Of a stretch of DNA of 27,841 nt, positions 10,656-20,800 are shown piece by piece. Every line of letters starts with the position of its first letter. Within the stretch, counting starts at the first letter, position 1. The position numbers were made by a program, and so were the translations under genes. The DNA lies in assembly GCF_000003605.2 (NCBI RefSeq), contig NW_003140813.1, forward strand, positions 1,892 to 29,732, in the 5' to 3' direction. A model generated the notes under the pieces. It was given only the letters and a program-made list of their open reading frames with translations. It made no database searches and was not told the DNA's origin. This stretch comes from Saccoglossus kowalevskii. Lineage: Eukaryota > Hemichordata > Enteropneusta > Harrimaniidae.

Positions 10656-12007
10656 AAGCTTAGAAAGAACTCCTGTGTGCTGAGAATATTTGAGACACAT
10701 TAAAATTAATTAGAATTTGTCTCTCAAACGAAAAGCTTGGCAACTAATTTTTGTCTGCTATTTGAGATGCATAACATGAAAAAAATGTGATTCACATTAT
10801 CAAAATTTATAATACATACAGAAAATACATTTGATTTTTCATTTTTAGATATCAGGAACGAGCTAATAATACATAATCAATATGCAAGTTTATCAACATG
10901 TCTGTGGATTACCACAATGAACCAAATGAATTATTATACAAATTAAGAAATTATTATGCATAGGTCTGTATATTGTTTCAGAGTGCAAATTTTCATTATA
11001 ATGTGATGATTAATACTAACTAAATTAGTTGAAAGCTGAAAAGTAAATTATTATGCAAATTAGGTAATTATTATAGATGTATATAAACCTAAAACTAATT
11101 TGATCATCACATTGTGTTAGAGTACATATGTACCTAGATATACCAAGTACTGTCACAGACCATCTATGTACAAAGTTTCAAATTTGTTTAAAACCAAAAA
11201 TTATGATTTATTACGCAAATTAGGTAATTAATATGATCTGATTTTAATTCAAAACTGAGTGGGCCTGTGAATTGTTTTTTGATCAATGTACCAAGTTTCA
11301 TTGAAATGGAATAATTAGTACATGTGATATCAGCGTAAAAGCAGAAAATTGGCTAATTGTGCAAATTAGTTAATTAATATGCACTGATTTTAACCCAAAA
11401 CAAATCAGATCTGTGCATTATCCTAGATCATCTATGTACCAAGATTCATTGAAATGGAATAATTAGTACTTGCAATACCAGAGTAAAAGCCAAAAACTAA
11501 CTAATTATGCAAATTAGTTGATTAATATGCACACATTTTACTTAAACTTGATCAGGTCTTTGGTTTGTTCTCGAGCATCTATGTACCAAGTTTCATTGAA
11601 AAATAATCATGTAATAGTACTTGAAATATCAAAAGCTGAAAATTGATTAATTATGCAAATTAGGTAATTATTATTTGTCTCTACATCATCATATGTATCT
11701 ATGCAAATTTCATTGAAATGTGATGATTAGGTAATTATATGCATGTATTTTTACCCAAAACTAGTCACATCTGTGCATTAGTCCAGAGCATCTATGTACC
11801 AAGTTTCATCAGAATCTAATGAATGGCTCTTTAGATATCATTGGAACAGTCAAGTAACAGCTAAACATTAGCTAAGTATCATGCAAATCAGGTAATTAAT
11901 ATGCATGGATTTCAATCAAAACTCAATGAAATCTGCGCATTGGCCCAGATCATCTATACACAAAGTTTCATTAAAAACCAACATACGGTTCTTGAGATAT
12001 CAGTGGA

Positions 12008-12090
12008 ACGGACAGACACACACGCACAGACAGACACAGACACACACATACATACATACAGACAAACAGACAGACAGACAGATAGGGTAA
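12008..12090 (+). repeat. ACAG/ACAC/ACAT microsatellite in copy 1
   Basis: Imperfect tetranucleotide run of ACAC, ACAG and ACAT steps just before the terminal hairpin. The overlapping open frames here translate the repeat and are not genes. Confidence 0.85.
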
Positions 12091-12097
12091 CTGCAAA

Positions 12098-12129
12098 GAC
12101 TCCCATTGTGTGCTTCGCACACAGGAGTC
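12098..12129 (+). repeat. Terminal hairpin of Helentron-like copy 1
   Basis: The arms GACTCC..GTGTG and CACAC..GGAGTC flank the loop CTTCG. The 5' arm has a few extra bases (CATT) that would bulge. It sits just before the element end, where Helentron-type elements keep a 3' hairpin. Confidence 0.75.
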
Positions 12130-13555
12130 AAAAACTGTTGTAGTTATTGTACGGCCAGCTTTTTTAGACAGTATTGCATAGATCCACTGATAGAAATCAA
12201 AGAAAGCTTAGAAAGAACTCCCATGTGCTGAGAGTATTGGAGACACATTAAATATAATTTTAAATTACTTAGCTGAAAACTAATTATGCAAATCAGAAAA
12301 TTATTATGAACAGATTTGAGTGTAAAACTAATGAGGTCTGCGCAATGTAACAAATAATCTATGTACCAAGTTTAATTGAAATGTGATTAGAACCAAAAAA
12401 ATATGAATTATTATGCTAATTAGGGAATTAATATGAACTGATTTTTACCCCAAACTAATTAGGTTTGTACATTGTTCTAGAGCATCTTTGTACCATTGAA
12501 ATGGAATAATTAGTACTTTAGATATCAGTGTGAAAGCTTAAAATTGGTTAATTATGCAAATTAGGTAATTAATATGTACAGATTTTAACCCACAATTATC
12601 CAGGTCTGTCTATTGTCCTACAGCTTCCATGTACAAACATTCATTGATATGTGATAATTAGTATCCGAGATATCAGTGTGAAAGTTGGAAATTGGTTAAT
12701 TATGCAAATTAGGTGATTAATATGCACAAATATTTACCGAAAACAAATTGGGTCTTTGCATAATTCTAGATTCATTGAAATGTGATGATTAGTACTTTAG
12801 ATATCAGTAGTAAAGATGAAAATTAATTATGCAAATTAGGTAATTAATATGCACAATTATTTACCCTGAAATTAATCAGGTCTCTGCATAGTCCTAAAGG
12901 GTCTATGTACCAAGTTTCATTGAAATGCGATGATTAATACTTGAGATACCCGTGGAAAAGCTGAAAATTAACTAATTATGCAAATTAGGTGATTAATATG
13001 CACAAATATTTATCCGAAACAATCAATCTCTGCATAGTCCTTGAGTATGTAAGTACCAAGTTTCATTGAAATGTAATGCTCACTACTTATATCAAAAGCT
13101 GAAAATTAATTAATTATGCAAATTAGGTAATTATATGTACAGATATTACCATAAAAACTATCAGGTCTGTGCAGTGTCATATGACATCTATGTACCATTG
13201 AAATGTGATGATTAGTACTTGAGATATCAGTGGAAAAACCGAAAATTGACTAATCATTATGCAAATTAGGTAATTAGTATCCACGGATTATTACCAAAAA
13301 CTAATCAAAACCTAGCATTAGTTCAGAGCATCTATGTACCAAGTTTCATCAAAATCCAATGAGTGGTTGTTTAGATATCAGTGGAACAGTCATGGAACAG
13401 CTAAAAGTTAGCTAATTATCATGCAAATTAGGTAATTAACAAGCATGGATTTTTACCAAAACCTAATCAAATCTGCGCATTGGCCCAGAGCATCTATGCA
13501 CCAAGTTTCATCAAAAACCGATGTATGGTTCTTGAGATAGCAGTGGAACAGTCTG

Positions 13556-13574
13556 ACACATACACACACATACA

Positions 13575-13613
<39 letters not shown>
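13556..13613 (+). repeat. ACAC/ACAT microsatellite in copy 2
   Basis: Imperfect ACAC/ACAT run changing to pure CA steps, at the position equivalent to the copy 1 microsatellite. Confidence 0.85.
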
Positions 13614-13616
<3 letters not shown>

Positions 13617-13623
13617 CTGCAAA

Positions 13624-13655
13624 GACTCCCATTTTGTGCTTCGCACATGGGAGTC
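13624..13655 (+). repeat. Terminal hairpin of Helentron-like copy 2
   Basis: The sequence runs GACTCCCATTTTGTG, CTTCG loop, then CACATGGGAGTC. It has the same size and position relative to the microsatellite as the hairpin of copy 1. Confidence 0.75.
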
Positions 13656-13661
13656 AAAAAC

Positions 13662-14159
13662 CTTGGAGGAATGACTGGATGGGAATTCCCATCATGCACT
13701 GATATTGACGATTCAAGGACCACCTACATTTGCCATCATTGTGTTCTCCATAAGAAACTATTCAAATGTTGACAGTACAGTGTGGTACTATTTATATGCA
13801 TAGTATGTAAAAGTGCCAAGACAGTGCAAGAATAATGGACACAGTGATGCATGCAAACAAAAAATAAATAAATCGTCTTGCCAAGAATTAAAAAAAAAAA
13901 ATCTTGTGTATCAATAACTCATCGTGCATGTCAAATATCCAGCATTCACGTTTGGAGGATTTGGTGGCCCTTAAAAGTACCGATAAAAGTTCAACTCGTA
14001 AAACAGTTTTTCAAACGAATAATACAACAGAATAACAAGGACAGAATAATAGTCTATTTTTCTAGCCCTTCAGTATCTGCTTTTGTTTTGATCATTTTTG
14101 TAGTCGGGTCTGTTTTGTATTTTTTTGGAATAAAGACAAGAAATACATTTTTTCAAATA
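13662..14159. other. Spacer beyond MRPL53; no gene seen
   Basis: AT-rich spacer between Helentron-like copy 2 and the end of the MRPL53 3' UTR. The 108-residue plus-strand frame starting at 13878 is low-complexity, hydrophobic and Phe-rich and has no recognisable content. Confidence 0.6.
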
Positions 14160-14169
14160 AATAATTATT

Positions 14170-14201
14170 TTTATTTCTTCCTTTGTCATTCCCATTTTAT
14201 T
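14170..14201 (-). terminator. MRPL53: Candidate MRPL53 polyadenylation signals
   Basis: Two AATAAA words on the minus strand (14196-14201 and 14170-14175) lie about 510-540 bases after the MRPL53 stop codon. They would define a 3' UTR of about 0.5 kb. This is motif evidence only. Confidence 0.5.
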
Positions 14202-14708
14202 TGAGAATCACAAATCAGACAATTTTTTTTTGATTTTCTCTCCTCCTCACCTGTCAAAATCTGAGCACCAAGGGCTTCAAAAACGCTGGTCTAACCTTAA
14301 GAAAAAGCTTTACGATAAATCAACAATAACAACTCGTATGTGTTGATAGTACTTGTGTAAATTTTAAAAAAATGTCTGCAAACAATATTGAACAATGGTT
14401 ACAATAAGTTTCAGTGTTTGTGGGTGGCAACAAGAATTATGTATGGTAGTCACAGTACAAATGATAAAAATAAGTTTAATAATCCAGTATAGAATGAATG
14501 CAATTCTGTGTTTATGCATGCTTCCATGAACCCTTGACCAGATAAGGGTTAAATATTCGCTTCAAATAGAACAATAACTGTTTGTTCTGTTGAATATACA
14601 AAAGGTAAAAAACGTGCGAGACAAGAACTGTGACTATAGGCTCCTATGAATGTAGCACTGCACATCAATAATGACAGTGTTTCCTTTGTCACAGTATGAA
14701 AAAGTTCA

Positions 14709-14827
14709 TCAAAGAAGAGCTTCTTTGTAATCTTCTGGAAATTTTTCTTTGATATGTTTGGAAAATCTGTTCAGTATTTCTGAGTTAGTGAGATTCTTGC
14801 TTTTAAAAACCAGTTGACTACCATCAC
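14709..14827 (-). CDS. MRPL53: MRPL53 exon 3 and stop
   Basis: Acceptor CTACTCACAG|GT. The first two bases complete Ser, then DGSQLVFKSKNLTNSEILNR and a basic/acidic tail ending EALL and TGA. The human protein has GDGHRLIMRGAHLTALEML here. Confidence 0.92.
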
Positions 14828-17800
14828 CTGTGAGTAGAAAGAAAACACACAATATATTCCTTGCACTACTAGCAATATGTAGTATAATCAGATATAATAT
14901 CACATGCATACAGTAGTGACGTTTAGCATGAAGTATATCAAACTGATATTTAACATTAAAATGTGGTGATATTCATGATAAAGGTCATTGGTCTGTGTGT
15001 GGTTGCACAGTATGAGAATATAAAACAAATGAAAACCACAAGCAACATCAATGAGGTACAAGTGAGTTATTGTAGGACCTGATTAGGTCTGTGTAGATGG
15101 TATGCATTTGATGTCTAGTGACAGGTAGTTATCTGCTGTGCAGTGCCATCCGTAAGCCATCATTGCATGCAGTTATTGTAAAAGTTGTTAAATTTAAGCA
15201 AACACTATACATTTTAGGAATTTCTGCTGAAATTCCAAAATGGTGAAACCAATATGTGAAACCATTTTTCCCAGCCTTGGCATACTAAGATACATGCAAC
15301 ATTTCGATTTGATCAGTTGAAGCATTAATAAGGAAAAAATGCCTCAACATGTTGGCATTTTTGCCAGAAATCCAAGATGGCAACCAAACCATATGACTGA
15401 TCAAAATTATATTATTTCCCTCGTAAGAAGCTATGGCCATATACATGTTATATACAAATATCAAGTTGATTGGTTGAAGCATTCATGAGAAACAAGTGGC
15501 CACAATTTTGGTCACTTTTGTCAAAAATGACCAGACCATGTGATCTGAATTCTTTTCAGCTGTTCGAAAGAGTTCAATATAGAGATGCAACGTACCAAAT
15601 GTGAATATAGTCACATAACTGTGGCATAAATATAAAACTTTCTATTAAGAAGAATCCAAAATGGCGGTCAAACCATGTGACCAGCCATAACAAATATTCA
15701 AAATTAGATGTGCTTCACATAGATGCTGAAAACCATTTTTGGAATCAATGTATTTGGTGGTCCTAAAGAAGAAGATTTTCAAGAGTTTTTTCCCCGATTT
15801 TCCACATGCCGGAAGAAGTCATATGACCGCTAAAATCTTTATTGCTGATATCTGTTACACATGCCATGCCATAAAAAAATATGATCGCCTAGACCCTCAG
15901 AAAGTTGTCAAATAGCCACTTCCTGTTTAATTTCAATCCAGTATGGCTGCCAAACTAATTGACCAATCAAAATTCTGAAAGTCATGTGCAAAGAAAGGCG
16001 GAAGATGTAGAAAATCACAATGATAAAAGCTTGGATCCCTAATCATGTGATGGTACCATATTTATCACGACACTATGACAATTTCTGAATGGATAACTAC
16101 AATATCTTGCATGGTGCAATGACAATAACTTGTAATATATACTGTATACACAATGTTTTTAAAAATGCAGTCCCTCAACCCCTTGGCTGTAATCGCAGAT
16201 TTTTTATCGCTGAAGTGATTTACAACCCAAATTGTGGTTACCCGGATATCTCTAACAAATAATCTAACTAACCGCTAGACCCAATTAATGATATTATCAA
16301 AAATTCATAGAAAATTGGGCGAAAAACTGTTGCTTTTGGTCTCAACGTTTTCTTCGCTCTGAAACGTAAGGGTGATAAGTTTTTATTTTCAAGGATGCAG
16401 GTAGTTCACATCAGACAATTTTTTTTTGGAGTTTGTTGTGTGCCTAGAAACATTGTTTTTTTGGTGAATGTAGAACAAGTTCTGTTCCAATAAAGGACTT
16501 TTATAAGCCAATCCTTATTGGAACAACTCTCTTAAAATTTGTAAAAACTAAGATATGGGCTTGATTGTTCAATGTACAGTTCGGTAAATCTTTTTACTTA
16601 CTAAAAGTGACATCAATAATTGGATCAGAACGATCATTTTTAATTGTTGTTGTCATCTTGCATTTGGGGTTTGTAGCTCTCATATTCTCATTTCCCATGT
16701 AACTTAGAAATTGCCTGAAATGCAAAAAAAAACAGTAAGCCCATCACTTATTGATGAAAATGGTATCATCGAGGTAGGGCTACATATGACATATGACTCG
16801 CAGGTATTCAAGAAACTCACAAAACATCAATGTATAACAAACATTGTACTAAAAATTAGTTTTTCTTTGTAATTTTTTTTATACAACAGTAGTTCAATTA
16901 TAGTGTAATTTTATGAATGAACTTTCCTAACTATTGGCAATGAAACAACCAACAGTGCAGTGTCATTGTAAACTGTAATTTCTTGAAATAATTTTACCAG
17001 TGCCCTGGTATTTTCTTTACAATGTAAGAATGTGTTTCAGTGCCAACACCCTGGTTGTGACATAGTATACAAAGTATCAATGGGCAATGCATAGGCTGCT
17101 GTTCTATAACTAGTTCTAGGTATGGTTCAAAATTAAATGTTGATTTAATTTGGTTATACAATCTCCACTTGTTATTTTCTGATTTAAATAGAACCATGAA
17201 TCAAGCTGTAGCTTTGTTCCAATTTTCTTTGAAATTCATTTGTATCAAGTTCAATATTTTCTAGATTTGCTAATTTTAGAAGCCGATTTATGAATAATTG
17301 AATTCATTGTCATTGATTTTGTTGTCTGATGAGAAAGTATAATTGCTCTGAACAGCATTTATTGGCCATTTTTAATGGGATCATCAAACCAATACATCTG
17401 TATATAAAATATAAAACTGGAGTATCAGATATGGCACTAGAACCACATTCATTAAAACAAAATGGCCACCAGTCGGCCATTTTAAATCCGATTTGCAAAA
17501 CAGAAATAGAAATGTATACAAAATCATCAATACACTTTGAAAACAAAATTAAACAATTAATATTTAATACAACAAAGACAGGGTTGTGTGATCAGCTCAA
17601 TGCTATTTAATCTATATCTAAATGACTTGCACAATACATTAGAAAGTAGTAATTTTGATCTTATATTGTTAAATAATACTAAAATTAGTTCATTATTATA
17701 TGCAGATGATTTGCTACTGGCTTCTGAAACACCATCTTGATTTCAATAAACTAATTACAGGAATACTGCCATAAATGGAAGCTTGAGGTAAATCTAAGGG

Positions 17801-20800
17801 GTACCGGGGTATATGTAAACAAGACATCAATGTTATTACAGGGGTTGAAATACCCTGGTGCACACTGCACTATGCACATAGATTATTAGCTAGTGCAAGT
17901 AAACTCAAAATATAATGTGCACGCTGTGCATGTAGAAACAACATTTTCTCATTATATTCACTAAGCCTAAATTAAGTTCAACCAACATTGTGAAACAACT
18001 AAAAAAAAAAAAAAAACAATTTTTTCGTGATCGCATCAATCGTGAACCCATAAATTTTATTTAAGCTTTAAAAGTAGTGCATTTCACAACAAGTTTGTGC
18101 AGGTAAATTTCAAATTCAACATGCACACTATGCATGCAGGGAAAAAATTCTATTTCAATCCCTGTATTACCAAACTCGACATTTAATTGTGTCAATATAT
18201 ACTATTATCTTGGTGTAGTTTTACAAGTAAACGATACTGGTAAATTCAATGAGGATAGAACTTTTCTAGCAAATAAACCTGCCAGGAGTATGTTTGACCA
18301 AAGACACTAGTGTCTTTGGTTTGACCTACAAACAGCGTTACCCAAAGAAACAGACGGCAAGATATATCTACATCTATTCAATATGGGGTGTTGATAATAT
18401 GGACAACATGAAATGGGATAAAACACCAGTTGACTAATTACATATTAAATGTTTTCATGTAAAAAATTATCAGAGGTTGTGATAACTTGGTATCTATATT
18501 TAGTATGCTTGATGTTCTTTTGTTAGTGGTCACATGACCTGGTTTAAGTTTGTAATGGCGACAATGCTTGCCAAGCTGTAGTTATGCAGTTCCACAAATA
18601 AACCTTGGAACTGCAAACCTGAGTTTAACATGTACAAAATGTATATTAGCGTTTTCCTGTGTAGATCATTACAGTAGTGGTTAGGCGAAGACTTGGTTAC
18701 CACAGAGGTAAAGAAAATTTCACTCGATCAGAACTTGACAAATACCCATTACTGGCACATATTAAAGAAATTCTTGTGAAAATATTGGTTTCGGCTATAA
18801 AAAAACTTCCAGAACACAAAAACGGGCATTTTATGAACAAAATGATTTCAATTTATCATGAGTGAAAAAATGATTAGAGAAAATGTTCCACATTTTTCAA
18901 TGAATTCTTTTGATACAGATTTAAAATTTATCACTCACATTATTCCAGCAAGTTCTAGAAGTATTGGGGCAGCCAATTTTAAAAACTTGCCAGCAAATTG
19001 GCTAACTGCTTGGAATTTGACTGAACAGTTAGTTTTTGAAGCTTGCTGACCTCGACTTGTGGACGCGTCCACTCCAGGTGAGTCCATATTGCAGTAGGGG
19101 ACGTATAATGCTTTTACGTAGCCTGGCACATGTCTGGGATTCCCCATTTCAAAGGTGATTTGCTGTATTATGCGAGACGTGATAATGTAAAAGTAGTTAC
19201 AGCCGTTCTGAGAATTATTCGGACAATCAGTTAGCAATATATCTTGGAACTTTGCAAAACACTTAAGTCTTTTCCAATCTAGACTTGATGGCGCCGTTGT
19301 ATTGGCATGCCCACGATTGGAATCATTTCATTATCTTGCAAGATGCGGGTAAAACGCTGTTTTCAAAACGACACACGTTGGTTACCATATATTAACAGGT
19401 TATATGTTGTATATGCATTCAAAGTGTATTTTAAATGGTTATAACCATCTGAGTCCACCTGACATAGCGCAATTTACAAAACGACTCCTGAGTGTTGGCG
19501 GAAAGGTTCAAAGTAAAGTTTCCTAGCGGGACGCGCTGAAGTTTCGCGACAGTTTTGGGCCAAACGAAAAGTTGTTTTTACATTACTGGTGCATTATGTA
19601 TCAAATTTAGATTTTATACCAAGGTGGGAGAGTATGTCAGGGTTACTCTGTCAATTCAAAAGTGCCTTCCCTTGAGCGAATCCCCTTTTCAACTGAAGTT
19701 TGAAAATGACGGGGTATAACGACCGTTATTATGTCTAGTCCATTTTTGTAACAGATACAACTGACTAAACTGAGCGAGGGGTTGACATTTTTCGAAAAAT
19801 TTAAGCAACACCCAAATTACAATATAATTATAAAAAATAAAGAATGGTTGCTGTAAACGCACGCTAGATAATACTTGCAATTCACCAAGCCGACAACCCC
19901 AAACCATGCGTCGTCACTCAAGTGGCGCCGACAAGTCTAGATTGGGCAAAGACCAAAGTGTTTTGCAAAGTTGCAAGTCATTTTGCTAACTGACTGTCCG
20001 AATAATTCTCAGAACGACTGTAACATTTACCAAATTGGTAGCCAAGTACGAATAATTTACAAAAAAGTCTGCTTTCTCCATTTTTTTTATAATCCATTGG
20101 GGTAACATGGTAACATTAAGCCAACCACTAATAAAATTTGACTACACGAAGAACATAGAACACTTTCATGACCGTTCCTTTGCAGTTTTCATAATGAAGC
20201 TTAATGGAGACTGTTTCGCGCAGCAAAGAAACATTTGATCATATACATTCCAGCAAGTCATTATAATGTAGTTTTTGCTTTGACCTTGTTCAACTCCCAC
20301 CCCACCCCGAAATTTGAGTTTGGCACTTCGTAATTTACCTGTTAGTAAATAACCTACTGAATTGCAGTACACTCACATTCCAAAAGATGAGTCCATTTGT
20401 TCAAGGGTTGACCATTTACATAAACCGTTGGCTTTCGAATCTCGCTGGTGCCGGTTTGTGATCGCGTCCACTCTTGGCGAGTCTATATTGTATTCGGGGA
20501 CATAGAATGTTTTTACGCATCCTCAGGCTGGTACATGTCTGGATTCCCCTGAATGATTTGAGTCCGAAAATGGCCACAGTCAGCTGGCGTGATAATATTA
20601 TAAATGCAATTAATCTATCGATATTTATTACATGAGGTTAACCTTCTTGAACACTGCTTGACACTAAATAGACAAGTTGAGAAACAGTTTCCTATAAATC
20701 AAGGATAAAATAACAATCTTTCACACTCGAACGATCCGTTGGGGTAACATTAAGCCAACCGCTGAAAAAATCGACCTCATTCGTCGTTTTTGTGTGGTCA

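Larger units (their letters stand above)
10656..12135 (+). mobile_element. Helentron/pearl-like non-autonomous element, copy 1
   Basis: The element is about 1.48 kb. It starts AAGCTTAGAAAGAACTCC. Then come about eight diverged units of roughly 145 bp built around TTATGCAAATTAGGTAATTA and CTATGTACCAAGTTTCATTG. A tetranucleotide ACAG/ACAC/ACAT microsatellite follows (about 12010-12090), then a terminal hairpin at 12098-12129 and GTCAAAAAC. The 5' end ACTCCTGTGTGC (10669-10680) is the exact inverse of GCACACAGGAGT in the hairpin arm. Short inverted ends, a tandem core, a 3' microsatellite and a terminal hairpin are the layout of bivalve pearl elements and Helentron-associated non-autonomous elements. 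No Rep-helicase is encoded. Confidence 0.7.
12204..13661 (+). mobile_element. Helentron/pearl-like non-autonomous element, copy 2
   Basis: A second element of the same family in the same orientation, 68 bp beyond copy 1 and about 1.46 kb long. It has the same head (AAGCTTAGAAAGAACTCC) and about nine core units with TATGCAAATTAGGTAATTA (near 12286, 12412, 12550, 12700, 12828, 12977, 13116, 13258 and 13420). A CA-rich microsatellite follows (about 13556-13613), then a hairpin at 13624-13655. Its termini, ACTCCCATGTGC (12217-12228) and GCACATGGGAGT, match each other but differ from copy 1, so each copy carries its own matched pair of ends. Confidence 0.7.
14828..16601 (-). other. MRPL53 intron 2
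   Basis: Non-coding intron, AT-rich. Its middle part (about 15200-15980) is a strongly diverged tandem repeat and 16483-16525 is a hairpin, both listed separately. I see no other gene. Confidence 0.8.
17570..18870 (+). pseudogene. LINE-type reverse transcriptase remnant, multiply interrupted
   Basis: Degenerate non-LTR retrotransposon ORF inside MRPL53 intron 1. Seen in order: QRQGCVISSMLFNLYLNDL (RT motif 4, from 17570); LLYADDLLLASETP, with the catalytic YADD at 17699-17710 in the same frame; after a frameshift, QEYCHKWKLEVNL (about 17758-17796); after an inserted MITE, YYYLGVVLQ and a following block; after a palindromic insert, LQTALPKETDGKIYLHLFNM (to about 18388); D.LHIKCFHVKN (about 18430); and near the C-terminus SELDKYPLLAHIKEILVK (18735 on). 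The order is the standard thumb-to-tail course of a LINE ORF2. Stops and frameshifts make it dead. The clade was not determined. Confidence 0.8.

Noticed and set aside
11901-12143. His/Thr/Gln-rich open frames
   Set aside because: They translate the ACAC/ACAG microsatellite of Helentron-like copy 1. A similar case is 13480-13674 in copy 2.
13878-14204. 108-residue Phe/Ile-rich open frame
   Set aside because: AT-rich low-complexity translation with no motif or splice support. It overlaps the probable MRPL53 3' UTR on the other strand.
17329-17610. 93-residue open frame at the LINE start
   Set aside because: The RT motifs (RQGC, YADD) are in a different frame. This frame only crosses the decayed 5' part.
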